From: Blastococcus sp. LR1
Lineage (GTDB): Bacteria; Actinomycetota; Actinomycetes; Mycobacteriales; Geodermatophilaceae
Length of the DNA: 64,000 nt
Direction of reading: 5' to 3'
NCBI RefSeq assembly: GCF_020166105.1
Contig: NZ_JAIUJY010000001.1
Span: 744,001-808,000 of the forward strand
Shown here: piece after piece, positions 35,782-43,595 of the stretch
How positions within the stretch are numbered: position 1 is the stretch's first letter
Layout: each line of letters begins with the position of its first letter
Notes under the pieces: generated by a model
Databases searched by the model: none
What the model was told of the DNA's origin: nothing
The model's input: the letters and a program-made list of their open reading frames with translations, nothing else
Program-made: the position numbers and the translations under genes

Positions 35782-37788
35782 TCAGAGCGAGTAGTCGGTC
35801 TGGGTGCGGGCGTACTCGGCGATGCCGGCGAAGGCGTCCGGATCGGCCATCGCGTCGGGGTCGGCGATCGCGGCCAGGTCGGCGCCGAGCAGCAGACGGC
35901 GCACCGGGATCTCCATCTTCTTGCCGCTGCGCGTCACCGGGATCGCGTCGACGGCGACGATCCGGTCGGGCACGTGGCGCGGCGTGCAGTCGGCCCGCAG
36001 CCTCGACCGCAGCCGGGCGATCAGGTCGTCGTCCAGCTGCTGGCCGGGCTTCAGCACCACGAAGAGCGGCATGAAGAAGCCGCCGTCCGGCAGGTCGAGG
36101 TTGACCACCAGGGAGGTGAGGACGGCGGGGTCGTCCTCCACCACGCGGTAGATCTCGGCGGTCCCGATCCGCACCCCCTGCCGGTTGAGGACGGCGTCGG
36201 AGCGACCGCGCACGAAGCAGCCGCCGCGCTCGTTGACCTCGAAGAAGTCGCCGTGCCGCCAGACCCCGGGGAAGGTCTCGAAGTAGCTGGCCCGGTAGCG
36301 CGCGCCGTCGTCGTCGCCCCAGAAGAACAGCGGCATCGAGGGCATGGGCTGGGTGATGACCAGCTCCCCCACCCGGCCGACGACGCTGGCACCCGACTCG
36401 TCCCACGCCTCGGCGGCGACGCCGAGCGAGCGGGCCTGGATCTCCCCGGCGTGGACCGGCAGGGTCGGCACGCCGCCGACGAATCCGGTGCAGCAATCGG
36501 TGCCGCCGCTGCCGGTCGCCAGGGAGAGGTCGTCCTTCACGTCGGCGTAGAACCAGACGCTGACCGCCGGGCCGACCGGTGAGCCGGCCGGCATGACGAC
36601 GTCCAGCGCCGAGAGGTCGAACCGCTCGCGGGGCACGACGCCGGCCTTCTGCATCAGCTCGACGAAGGTGGGACTGGCGCCGAAGAGCCGGGCCCGGCCG
36701 TCCTGGGCGATCCGCCAGAGGACGTCGACGTCGGGATGGCTGGGGTTGCCGTCGTAGAGCACCGGCACCGCGCCGACCAGCGGCATGGTGAGGAGGAAGT
36801 TCCACATCATCCAGCCGGTGGTGGTGAAGAAGAACGCGCGATCGCCCGGGCGGAGGTCGTGGTGCAGGACGTGCAGCTTCAGGTGCTCGAGCAGGATCCC
36901 GCCGTGCCCGTGCACGATCGCCTTGGGCAGACCGGTGGTGCCGGAGGAGAACAGCACCCAGAGCGGGGAGTCGAAGGGCACCTGCTCGAACGCGAAGTCC
37001 GGCACGTCGGGTCCGGCGGCGACGTCGTCCCACGGGGTGCCGGGCTGGTCGAGCCCCAGCACCGGGACACCGACCACTTCCCGCAGCCCGGGGAGGCCCG
37101 CGACGAGCTCGGCCACCTCACCCCGGCGGTCGAAGTCGCGGCCGCCGTAGCGGTAGCCGTCGGCGACGAACAGCACGGCCGGGTCGAGCTGGCCGAGCCG
37201 GTCCAGGGCCCCGCGGGAGCCGAAGTCGGGCGAGACGCTCGCCCACACCGCGCCGACGCTCGCCGTGGCGAGCATCGCGACCATCGCCTGCGGCACATTG
37301 GGCAGATAGGCGGCGACCCGGTCGCCGCGGCCGATCCCCCGGTCGCGCAGGTAGGTGGCGAGGACGCGCACCTGCCGGGCGAACTCCTCCCACGACAGCT
37401 CGCGCAGCGGGTTCTGCTCGTCGGCGAAGAGGAGGGCCGGCTCCCCGGGGCGCTCCGAGCGCAGGACGTGCTCGGCGAGGTTCAGCCGGGCGCCGGGGAA
37501 CCAGCGCGCGCCGGGCATGACCCGCTCCTCCAGCACCGCGGTGTACGGAGCCGACGAGCGGACGTCGAAGTAGTCCCAGACCGCCTGCCAGAAGCCCTCG
37601 AGCTCGGTCGTCGACCACGCCCACAGCGCGGCGTAGTCGGGAAAGGTGCGCCCCGTGCGCTCCTCGGCGAAGCGGGTGAACTCGGTCAGCTGCGCGCCGG
37701 CCACCCGCTCGGGAGACGGCGTCCAGAGCAGCTCGCCCTCGGCGACGGAGGTCCGTCGCGCACCGGTCGCGGAGTGGAGATGCGGCAT
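35782..37788 (-). CDS. Acetoacetate-CoA ligase (acetoacetyl-CoA synthetase)
   Basis: A 668-aa adenylate-forming enzyme: acetoacetate + CoA + ATP to acetoacetyl-CoA + AMP. Typical AacS/TIGR01217 features: FPDYAALWAWSTTELEGFWQAVWDYFDV at the N-terminus, ARWFPGARLNLAEHVL, P-loop LFSSGTTGLPKAIVHGHGG, TTTGWMMWNFLL, GSGGTDCCTGFVGG, YRASYFETFPGVWRHGDF and the C-terminal RSGKKMEIPVRRLL lysine. The ATG at 37788 is preferred over an in-frame start at 37827, which would add 13 residues and eat into the promoter. It is the first gene of the minus-strand operon, divergent from the IclR regulator, and indicates acetoacetate as product of the pathway. Confidence 0.92.
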   Translation of the reverse strand: MPHLHSATGARRTSVAEGELLWTPSPERVAGAQLTEFTRFAEERTGRTFPDYAALWAWSTTELEGFWQAVWDYFDVRSSAPYTAVLEERVMPGARWFPGARLNLAEHVLRSERPGEPALLFADEQNPLRELSWEEFARQVRVLATYLRDRGIGRGDRVAAYLPNVPQAMVAMLATASVGAVWASVSPDFGSRGALDRLGQLDPAVLFVADGYRYGGRDFDRRGEVAELVAGLPGLREVVGVPVLGLDQPGTPWDDVAAGPDVPDFAFEQVPFDSPLWVLFSSGTTGLPKAIVHGHGGILLEHLKLHVLHHDLRPGDRAFFFTTTGWMMWNFLLTMPLVGAVPVLYDGNPSHPDVDVLWRIAQDGRARLFGASPTFVELMQKAGVVPRERFDLSALDVVMPAGSPVGPAVSVWFYADVKDDLSLATGSGGTDCCTGFVGGVPTLPVHAGEIQARSLGVAAEAWDESGASVVGRVGELVITQPMPSMPLFFWGDDDGARYRASYFETFPGVWRHGDFFEVNERGGCFVRGRSDAVLNRQGVRIGTAEIYRVVEDDPAVLTSLVVNLDLPDGGFFMPLFVVLKPGQQLDDDLIARLRSRLRADCTPRHVPDRIVAVDAIPVTRSGKKMEIPVRRLLLGADLAAIADPDAMADPDAFAGIAEYARTQTDYSL

Positions 37789-37875
37789 GGCGAGACAGTG
37801 GCGCAGACCACATTCCGTGGGCAACACTGATTCGCGCCGATTTCACGGTGCGAAAAGCTGCAGCGGAGGAATGCA
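37789..37875. promoter_or_regulatory. Divergent promoter region of the ketone-carboxylation operon and its IclR regulator
   Basis: 87 bp. Inverted elements: CCGTG (near 37815) and CACGG (near 37846), and TTCGC (near 37831) with GCGAA (near 37852), give a possible composite IclR operator around ATTCCGTG ... CACGGTGCGAA. GGAGGA (37865-37870) is the RBS of the IclR gene. Confidence 0.4.
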
Positions 37876-38736
37876 GTGCGCAACTACAGGGTCAAGCCGA
37901 TCGAGTCCCTCGCGCGCGGCCTCCAGGTGCTGCAGACCCTGCAGGAGGTGCGGGCCGCGAGCCTGCACGACCTGCATCTCGCCACCGGGATTCCCAAGGC
38001 GACGCTCACCCGCATCCTCTGGACCGCGCACCAGCAGGGGCTGGTGTGGCAGCGGATGGTCGACGGAGCGTTCCTGCCGAGCCACACCCAGCACCGGGTG
38101 GAGCCCGACGACGATGCGTGGCTGGTGGAGACCGCCTCCCCCGTCCTCGACGAACTGGCGGGGCGGCTGCAGTGGCCGTCCGTCCTCGCCGTTCCGCGGC
38201 TGGACCACATGGAGACGCTGGAGACCAACAGCACCCGCACCTACTTCGACGCCCTCCCACCGCGGCCGCGCGGCTACCGGGTGAACATGCTGGGCTCGGC
38301 CTCCGGTCGCGCGTACCTGGCGTTCTGCACCGAGCGGGAGTTCGAGGCGGTCATCCGCCGCCTCCGCCAACGGGACGCCCCGGCGCACGGGCTGGCGTTC
38401 GACGACGAGGCGTTGCGTCGGCTGGTGTCGACCACCCGGGAACGCGGCTATGGCATCCGGGCGCCCGACTTCGGAGGCGACTACTCCCGCCCGCGCTCTG
38501 AGGTGGACGACGGACGGGAGTCGATCGCGATGCCGGTCCGCGTGGGAGATCGGGTGGTGGCCACCATCAACCTGACCTGGCGACGGCAGGTCCTGTCCAC
38601 GACCGGCATGATCCAGCGCCATCTCGGTGACCTGCGCCGGGCCGTGGACGACGTCGAGGCGCGCGCCCGCGCGGTCGGGCTCGGTGGGCCGCCGCGCGCG
38701 CCCGACACGACCGGCCAGGACCGAGGCGGCCGCTAA
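37876..38736 (+). CDS. IclR family transcriptional regulator
   Basis: 286 aa. N-terminal winged helix (about 8-70): KPIESLARGLQVLQTLQEV, ASLHDLHLATGIPKATLTRILWT; effector-binding GAF-like domain about 85-260 with PRLDHMETLETN, GYRVNMLGSASGRAYLAFC, RGYGIRAPDFGG, and RESIAMPVRVGDRVVATINLTW. Effectors are usually small aromatic or aliphatic acids. Divergent position strongly suggests that it controls the acetoacetate-CoA ligase operon. Confidence 0.92.
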   Translation: MRNYRVKPIESLARGLQVLQTLQEVRAASLHDLHLATGIPKATLTRILWTAHQQGLVWQRMVDGAFLPSHTQHRVEPDDDAWLVETASPVLDELAGRLQWPSVLAVPRLDHMETLETNSTRTYFDALPPRPRGYRVNMLGSASGRAYLAFCTEREFEAVIRRLRQRDAPAHGLAFDDEALRRLVSTTRERGYGIRAPDFGGDYSRPRSEVDDGRESIAMPVRVGDRVVATINLTWRRQVLSTTGMIQRHLGDLRRAVDDVEARARAVGLGGPPRAPDTTGQDRGGR

Positions 38737-38746
38737 CCTCGGAGCC

Positions 38747-39163
38747 GTGGGCCTGTTCCGGAAGTTCTCCTACAGCGACGGCCGGTGGAGCACCGGTGGC
38801 CCGACCGTGGTGCCGTTCCTGCTCCTGGACGTGCACGACAGCGGCTTCGCGACCGTCGACTACCGGATGTCCGACGCCTCCGGTGGGCGGTTCTTCCTGC
38901 GCTACGAGCCGCGCTACTACTTCGACGACGCCGACGCCGCAGACCCGGTGGACGCGCCCGCCGAGGCGGAGGGCTTCTCCCGCTGGGCCAAAGAGGCGAC
39001 CGGCACCGAGATCGATCCGGTCGACGCGCTGGCCCTGCTGGCCTCACCCGCCGGCGTCCCGCCCGAGGACGAGGTGGTCGAGCTGACCGTCGACCGGATG
39101 ATCGCGCTCGCCGGGCTGCCGCCGTTGGAGTGGCCGACCGATCCGCACGCCTACGCCGGCTGA
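38747..39163 (+). CDS. Hypothetical protein (138 aa)
   Basis: A soluble, acidic 138-aa protein starting VGLFRKFSYSDGRWSTGG. It contains beta-like stretches (VVPFLLLDVHDSGFATVDYRM, RFFLRYEPRYYFDD) and an acidic segment (DDADAADPVDAPAEAEG). No family recognised. TAACCT (38734-38739), 13 nt before the GTG, is a leaderless-type promoter and supports the start. It follows the IclR gene closely but has its own promoter. Confidence 0.65.
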   Translation: MGLFRKFSYSDGRWSTGGPTVVPFLLLDVHDSGFATVDYRMSDASGGRFFLRYEPRYYFDDADAADPVDAPAEAEGFSRWAKEATGTEIDPVDALALLASPAGVPPEDEVVELTVDRMIALAGLPPLEWPTDPHAYAG

Positions 39164-39207
39164 AAACCCGATGGGGCGCCCGGGCGAGCGCGGCTAACGT
39201 CTCGGCC

Positions 39208-40884
39208 GTGACCGCGCCGCGCCCCGCCACCCCGCTGTCCGAGCTGGCCGACCGCTTCGTCGACGACTACGCCGCCGCGCAGCCCGTCGTCGCCACGTAC
39301 ATCGGGGCGCCCGGCCATGACGACCGCTGGCCCGACCTCACCCCGGACGGCTCCGCCGGCACGGCGGAGCTGCTGCGGAGGACCCGTGCGGAGGTCGCCG
39401 CGCTGACCCCGGCGGACGCGCACGAGGAGGTGGCCCGGGCGGCCATGGTGGAGCGGCTGGGCGCCGAACTGGACCGGCACGACGCAGGCCTGGCGCAGGC
39501 CGACCTGAACACGATCGACAGCCCGCTGCAGGGCTTCCGCCAGCCGTTCGACCTGATGCCGACCGACACCGACGAGGACTGGGCGACGATCGCGCGCCGG
39601 CTCGCCGCTCTCCCCCAGGCGCTGCGCGGCTACACGGCCGGGCTGGACGATGCTGCCGCCCGTGGCACGGTCTCGGCCGCCCGCCAGGTCCGACTGTGCG
39701 CCGAGCGGGCCCGGCAGTGGGCGGCACCGGGCGGCTTCTACGCCGGACTGGTCGCCGGCGCCCCGGTGCCGTCCGACGGCGCGCTGGCCCGCGACCTCTC
39801 GGCTGCCGCGGCCGGGGTCTCCGCCGCGCTGCGCGAGTTCGCCGACCACCTCGAGTCCGACCTCCTGCCCCGGGCGCCCGAACGGGACGCCGCCGGCCGC
39901 GAGCGCTACGCCGTGGAGTCGCGCTGGTTCACCGGCGCCGACCTCGACCTGGAGGAGACCTACGCCTGGGGGTGGGAGGAGCTCGCGCGGATCGTCGCCG
40001 AGAAGGAGTCGGTCGCCGAGTCGATCGCGCCGGGCGGCGGCGTCGCCGGGGCCATGGCGGCACTCGACGCCGACCCCGCCCGGATGGTGCGCGGCCGGGA
40101 CGCGCTCCAGGCCTGGCTGCAGAACACCGCCGACCGCGCCGTCGACGCGCTCGCCGGCGTGCACTTCGACATCCCCGATCCCGTCCGCCGGATCGAGGGG
40201 CGACTGACCCCCACCGCCGGCGAGGGCGTCTACTACTCCGGCCCCACCGAGGACTTCAGTCGGCCCGGCCGCATGTGGTGGTCGCTGCCCGACGGCGTCA
40301 CGGAGATGACCACCTGGCGCGAGACGACGACGGTCTTTCACGAGGGCGTGCCGGGACATCACCTGCAGATCGGGCAGACGGTGGCCAACGCCGCGCTGCT
40401 CAACAGGTGGCAGCGGATGCTGAACTTCTGCTCCGCGCACGCCGAGGGCTGGGCGCTCTACGCCGAGCGGCTGATGGGCGAGCTCGGGTTCCTGGAGGAT
40501 CCCGGCGACCGGCTGGGCATGCTCGACGCCCAGGAGCTGCGGGCGGCGCGCGTCGTCCTCGACATCGGCGTCCACCTGGACCTGCCGATCCCGCCCGGCT
40601 CCGGGATGGACGCCGGCCGCTGGAGCTACGACGTCGCCGCCGAGTTCCTCCGCCGGCACGTCTCCATGGACGACGCGATGCGCACCGACGAGCTGCACCG
40701 CTATCTCGGCTGGCCCGGGCAGGCCCCGGTCTACAAGGTCGGCGAGCGGGTCTTCCTGACCGCCCGCGAGGAGGCGCGCGCCCGCGCCGGCAGCGGCTTC
40801 GACCTCAAGCAGTGGCATCGCGCGGTGCTCGACCTGGGGCCGCTCGGTCTCGGTCCGCTCGCCCAGGAGCTCGCCCGGCTCTGA
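39208..40884 (+). CDS. DUF885 family protein (putative zinc carboxypeptidase-like)
   Basis: 558-aa soluble protein of the DUF885 family. The HExxxHH-type zinc motif HEGVPGHH is at H378-E379-H383-H384 (TVFHEGVPGHHLQIG); other family blocks are FCSAHAEGWALYAERLMGELGF, LRAARVVLDIGVHL, and RYLGWPGQAPVYKVGER. Members look like metallopeptidases; activity is mostly unproven. GTG at 39208 is preceded by TAACGT (39195-39200), a leaderless arrangement. It ends before a bidirectional hairpin. Confidence 0.88.
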   Translation: MTAPRPATPLSELADRFVDDYAAAQPVVATYIGAPGHDDRWPDLTPDGSAGTAELLRRTRAEVAALTPADAHEEVARAAMVERLGAELDRHDAGLAQADLNTIDSPLQGFRQPFDLMPTDTDEDWATIARRLAALPQALRGYTAGLDDAAARGTVSAARQVRLCAERARQWAAPGGFYAGLVAGAPVPSDGALARDLSAAAAGVSAALREFADHLESDLLPRAPERDAAGRERYAVESRWFTGADLDLEETYAWGWEELARIVAEKESVAESIAPGGGVAGAMAALDADPARMVRGRDALQAWLQNTADRAVDALAGVHFDIPDPVRRIEGRLTPTAGEGVYYSGPTEDFSRPGRMWWSLPDGVTEMTTWRETTTVFHEGVPGHHLQIGQTVANAALLNRWQRMLNFCSAHAEGWALYAERLMGELGFLEDPGDRLGMLDAQELRAARVVLDIGVHLDLPIPPGSGMDAGRWSYDVAAEFLRRHVSMDDAMRTDELHRYLGWPGQAPVYKVGERVFLTAREEARARAGSGFDLKQWHRAVLDLGPLGLGPLAQELARL

Positions 40885-40908
40885 CCGCTGGACCGCCCCA
40901 GGGACGAC

Positions 40909-40940
40909 GATGCGCCGGCGGGATGACCCGCCGGCGCATC
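40909..40940. terminator. Bidirectional terminator hairpin
   Basis: GATGCGCCGGCGGG (40909-40922) and its exact complement (40927-40940) enclose ATGA between two convergent genes (DUF885 + and the 163-aa membrane protein -). Confidence 0.8.
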
Positions 40941-40958
40941 AGTCGCTGGTGCGACCGC

Positions 40959-41450
40959 TCACTCGAGCAGGCCCTCGCACACCAGGTACTCGCCGTCCTC
41001 CAGGACGAGGTCGAGCTGCTGGTCGCCGGTGCCGAACACGCTGCGCAACTCAACTTCGACCTCGACGTCACCGTTGCTGTCCTGCTCCACCTCGCCGGTG
41101 ACGGTGGCGCCGTGCAGCGCGCCCCCGAAGCTGTTGACCATCGAGGCGCCGTAGTCCTCGGCGTCGTCGTAGGACGCGCGCTCCTCGGCACACAGCAGCT
41201 CGTACGCGTCCTCCCACTCGCCCGACACGAAGGCTTCGACGTGCTCCTCGGCGGTCTCGACGGGCGTGCGGTCGGACCCGCCACCGGTGGCGATGATCAG
41301 TCCGACGACGGCGACGCCGGCCCCGGCCACGTAGAGCCAGCGGCGGGAGCCGGTGCCGGTGACAGGCCCCGTGGACGCGCCCGGGGAGATCCACGGGGCG
41401 GGGCCGGTCGGGGGCTGCGGGTCGCCGACGGGGGGCGGCACGGTGGTCAC
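40959..41450 (-). CDS. Single-pass membrane protein with DUF4878-like extracellular domain
   Basis: 163 aa. Pro-rich cytosolic N-terminus (VPPPVGDPQPPTGPAPW), one helix (WLYVAGAGVAVVGLIIATGGG) and an extracytoplasmic alpha+beta domain: ETAEEHVEAFVSGEWEDAYELLCAEERASYD, HGATVTGEVEQDSNGDVEVEVELRS, LVLEDGEYLVCEGLLE. The pattern fits NTF2/lumazine-binding-like DUF4878 domains, with two Cys that may pair. Role unknown. GTG 41450 selected; a longer open frame upstream is antisense to the next gene. Confidence 0.7.
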   Translation of the reverse strand: MTTVPPPVGDPQPPTGPAPWISPGASTGPVTGTGSRRWLYVAGAGVAVVGLIIATGGGSDRTPVETAEEHVEAFVSGEWEDAYELLCAEERASYDDAEDYGASMVNSFGGALHGATVTGEVEQDSNGDVEVEVELRSVFGTGDQQLDLVLEDGEYLVCEGLLE

Positions 41451-41529
41451 GGTTCCTCCTGCTGGGACGGGTGGGCCCGCACGAGCGGGACTGGGGAGAC
41501 CATCGGTCCGCCGGCCAGATGGCCTGAAT

Positions 41530-41549
41530 CTCCCTCCCCCTTGAGGGAG
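41530..41549. promoter_or_regulatory. Inverted repeat upstream of quinone oxidoreductase
   Basis: CTCCCTC (41530-41536) and GAGGGAG (41543-41549), separated by CCCCTT, lie in the 159-bp divergent gap, about 60 nt before the oxidoreductase start. The form is compatible with a MerR-type operator, but the regulator is unknown. Confidence 0.35.
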
Positions 41550-41609
41550 GGCTCTGGCGCGGACCCCACCGATGTCTGACCCGGGACCGCGTCGGGGTAG
41601 GAAGGCCGC

Positions 41610-42623
41610 GTGCGAGCGATCTCCTACAGCCGTCCCGGTGGTCCCGACGTCCTCGAGCTGGTCGAGCGGGCGGTGCCCGAGCCCGGCCCCGGCGAGGTGC
41701 GGGTACGCGTCGCGTTCTCCGGCGTCAATCCGACCGACTGGAAGTCCCGGAGCAAGGCCGAGCCCGGCCCCGAGGGGCAGGTGCCGAACCAGGACGGCGC
41801 CGGCACCGTGGAGGCCGTCGGCCAGGGCGTGGACCCCGCGATGCTCGGCCAGCGGGTGTGGATCTGGGAGGCCGCCTGGCAGCGCCCGTGGGGCACCGCC
41901 GCCGAGCACACCGTCGTCCCGGCGCGGCACGTCGTCCTGCTCGGTGAGGACCCCTCGTTCGAGCTCGGCGCCGCGCTCGGCATCCCGTTCCTCACCGCGC
42001 ACCGCTGCCTCACCGTCGCCGAGTCGCTCCCTGACCGGCTCGGCCCGGGCACGCTCGACGGGCACACCGTGCTCGTGCAGGGCGGCGCCGGCGCGGTCGG
42101 CAACGCGGCGATCCAGCTGGCCCGCTGGTCCGACGCGACGGTCATCGCGACCGTCAGCTCGGCCCGCAAGGCGCAGCTCGCCGCGGCGGCCGGCGCCGAC
42201 CACGTCGTCAACTACAAGGACCAGGACGTCGTCGCCGAGGTCCGGAAGATCGCGCCGAAGGGCGTGGGCGCCATCGTCGAGGTGTCGGCTGCGGTGAACG
42301 CCGCCGTCGACGCGGAGGTGATCGGCATGCACGGGGCGGTCGCCATGTACGCCGACGACGGCGGCGCGGAGGTGACCGTGCCGGTGCGCGCGCAGATGGG
42401 CCCGAACGCCCGGTGGCAGTTCGTGCTCGTCTACACCGAGCCGGAGCGGGCCAAGGTGCTCGCCATCGAGGACGTCGCCACCGCCGTCGGCGAGGGCGTG
42501 CTCCGGGTGGGCGAGGAGGCCGGGCTGCCGCTGCACGTCTATCCGCTGGCCGAGACCGCCGCGGCGCACCAGGCCGTGCAGGACGGGGCCGTCGGCAAGG
42601 TGCTGATCGACGTCACCGCCTGA
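41610..42623 (+). CDS. Zinc-less MDR family NADPH:quinone oxidoreductase
   Basis: 337 aa. N-terminal GroES-like fold (ISYSRPGGPDVLELVERAVPEPGPGEVRV, FSGVNPTDWKSRSK), followed by a Rossmann domain with nucleotide loop VQGGAGAVGNAAIQLARW and TVSSARKAQLAAAAGADHVVNYKDQDV. The catalytic Cys/His zinc ligands of alcohol dehydrogenases are absent, so it belongs to the zeta-crystallin/quinone reductase branch. It reduces quinones or enones with NADPH. GTG start with GGAAGG a few bases upstream. Its last 13 codons recur, slightly diverged, at 43153-43191. Confidence 0.9.
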   Translation: MRAISYSRPGGPDVLELVERAVPEPGPGEVRVRVAFSGVNPTDWKSRSKAEPGPEGQVPNQDGAGTVEAVGQGVDPAMLGQRVWIWEAAWQRPWGTAAEHTVVPARHVVLLGEDPSFELGAALGIPFLTAHRCLTVAESLPDRLGPGTLDGHTVLVQGGAGAVGNAAIQLARWSDATVIATVSSARKAQLAAAAGADHVVNYKDQDVVAEVRKIAPKGVGAIVEVSAAVNAAVDAEVIGMHGAVAMYADDGGAEVTVPVRAQMGPNARWQFVLVYTEPERAKVLAIEDVATAVGEGVLRVGEEAGLPLHVYPLAETAAAHQAVQDGAVGKVLIDVTA

Positions 42624-42652
42624 CCCCGCGCCGGGGACCGTTGACCGCGCCC

Positions 42653-42687
42653 CGGATCGGCGGCACCGTGGCCGGACCGCCGATCCG
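42653..42687. promoter_or_regulatory. Inverted repeat abutting the cupin gene RBS
   Basis: CGGATCGGCGG (42653-42663) and its exact complement (42677-42687), with a 13-nt spacer, end where the GGAGG RBS (42688-42692) of the cupin gene begins. It may be an operator, or the terminator of the oxidoreductase gene. Confidence 0.5.
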
Positions 42688-42699
42688 CGGAGGTGCCCA

Positions 42700-43149
42700 A
42701 TGACGATGCTCGGACCCGCCGAGGGTCAGCGGCTCACGGCCCTGGGCTCGACGTACACGACCAAGGCCGACGGCGGCACGACCGGCGGGGCGTACTGGCT
42801 CGTCGAGGAGGAATTCTTCGGCGAGACGACGCCACTGCACCGGCACACCGCGGCGGAGGAGGCGTTCTACGTCCTGTCCGGTCGGGTCGCGGTCTGGCAG
42901 GACGGCACGGAGAGCACGGTCGGCCCGGGCAGCTTCCTGCTGGTGCCCCGCGGCAAGGCGCACGCACTGCGGCGGCTGAGCGACGACCCGGTGCGCTTCC
43001 TGACCCTGGTGAGCCCCGCCGGGATGGAGCGGTTCTTCCAGGCGGTCGTCGACGCCGGAGAGGACGCGCTGCTCGCCGACCCCGAACGGCTGCTCGAACT
43101 CGCCGCCGAGCACGGCACCGACATCCTCGGCGCCCATCCAGGAGGTTGA
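42700..43149 (+). CDS. Cupin-domain protein
   Basis: 149 aa with a single cupin barrel: motif 1 PLHRHTAAEEAFYVLSGRVAVW (metal-binding H-x-H ... E), motif 2 GPGSFLLVPRGKAHALRRLSDD with a His. A short helical tail follows (MERFFQAVVDAGEDALL). Cupins of this size are sensors or dioxygenases/isomerases of unknown substrate. An ATG start follows a GGAGG RBS. It lies 76 nt downstream of the quinone oxidoreductase, with an inverted repeat between them. Confidence 0.87.
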   Translation: MTMLGPAEGQRLTALGSTYTTKADGGTTGGAYWLVEEEFFGETTPLHRHTAAEEAFYVLSGRVAVWQDGTESTVGPGSFLLVPRGKAHALRRLSDDPVRFLTLVSPAGMERFFQAVVDAGEDALLADPERLLELAAEHGTDILGAHPGG

Positions 43150-43152
43150 GGC

Positions 43153-43191
43153 GGCGCCGTCGGCACGGTGCTCGTCGCCGTCACCGCCTGA
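43153..43191 (+). pseudogene. Fossil 3' end of a duplicated MDR oxidoreductase
   Basis: Reading GAVGTVLVAVTA-stop, this 39-nt piece mirrors GAVGKVLIDVTA-stop at the end of the oxidoreductase gene (42585-42623): 9 of 12 residues and the stop context agree. Nothing else of a second copy remains. A weaker echo (GTVLT-stop) occurs near 43265-43282. It is probably a remnant of a tandem duplicate. Confidence 0.5.
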
Positions 43192-43330
43192 CCTCCGGTG
43201 GGCACGGTCGGTCGCGACGCACAGCGGGGGCACGCCGATCGGTCCGGAAGACGGGCTCATGACCGGCACGGTGCTCACCTGACCCGCACAGTTCCGGTGT
43301 CGTCCGGATGCCGAACTCGGGGAGCGTGCC

Positions 43331-43468
43331 GTGCCGGAGAGCGTTGCTGCAGCCCTCGCCGTGGGCGGGCTCCTCGGCGGCTACGTCGGGTACCAGCTCG
43401 GCAACTGGCGGGCCGCTTCCCGTGCCGCCCGGGCCACCTACCGGACCCAGCGCGGCATCCGGCGCTGA
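43331..43468 (+). CDS. Small membrane protein (45 aa)
   Basis: A 45-aa ORF with GTG start and a GGGGAG RBS 6 nt upstream. One hydrophobic, Gly-rich helix (VAAALAVGGLLGGYVGYQLG) is followed by a strongly basic tail (RAASRAARATYRTQRGIRR), consistent with an inner-membrane protein with cytosolic positive end. GC3 is high as in real genes here. Family unknown. Confidence 0.45.
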   Translation: MPESVAAALAVGGLLGGYVGYQLGNWRAASRAARATYRTQRGIRR

Positions 43469-43521
43469 TCGAAGCCGGCGGGCAGGCTCCAGGTCCGGCG
43501 GCGACCCGGGCAGACCGACCA

Positions 43522-43580
43522 CCGAATGTGCACTTGTGGACGTCTCAGGGGTGTCGAGAGGTCGACAAGTGCACACTCGG
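43522..43580. repeat. Extragenic palindrome downstream of the acyl-CoA dehydrogenase operon
   Basis: CCGAATGTGCACTTGT (43522-43537) pairs with ACAAGTGCACACTCGG (43565-43580), one mismatch in 16; GAC/GTC pairing extends the arms to 20 bp. The loop is 19 nt with a little further pairing. It lies between two convergent genes. Confidence 0.75.
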
Positions 43581-43595
43581 CGCCGGCGCGGCCGG

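Noticed and set aside
29070-38736. Reading the carboxylase genes simply as a pyruvate or acetyl-CoA carboxylase operon
   Set aside because: Housekeeping pyruvate carboxylase is normally one chain and acetyl-CoA carboxylase uses AccD-type subunits; neither would be expected with acetoacetate-CoA ligase, a split PEP-synthase-like pair and an IclR regulator.
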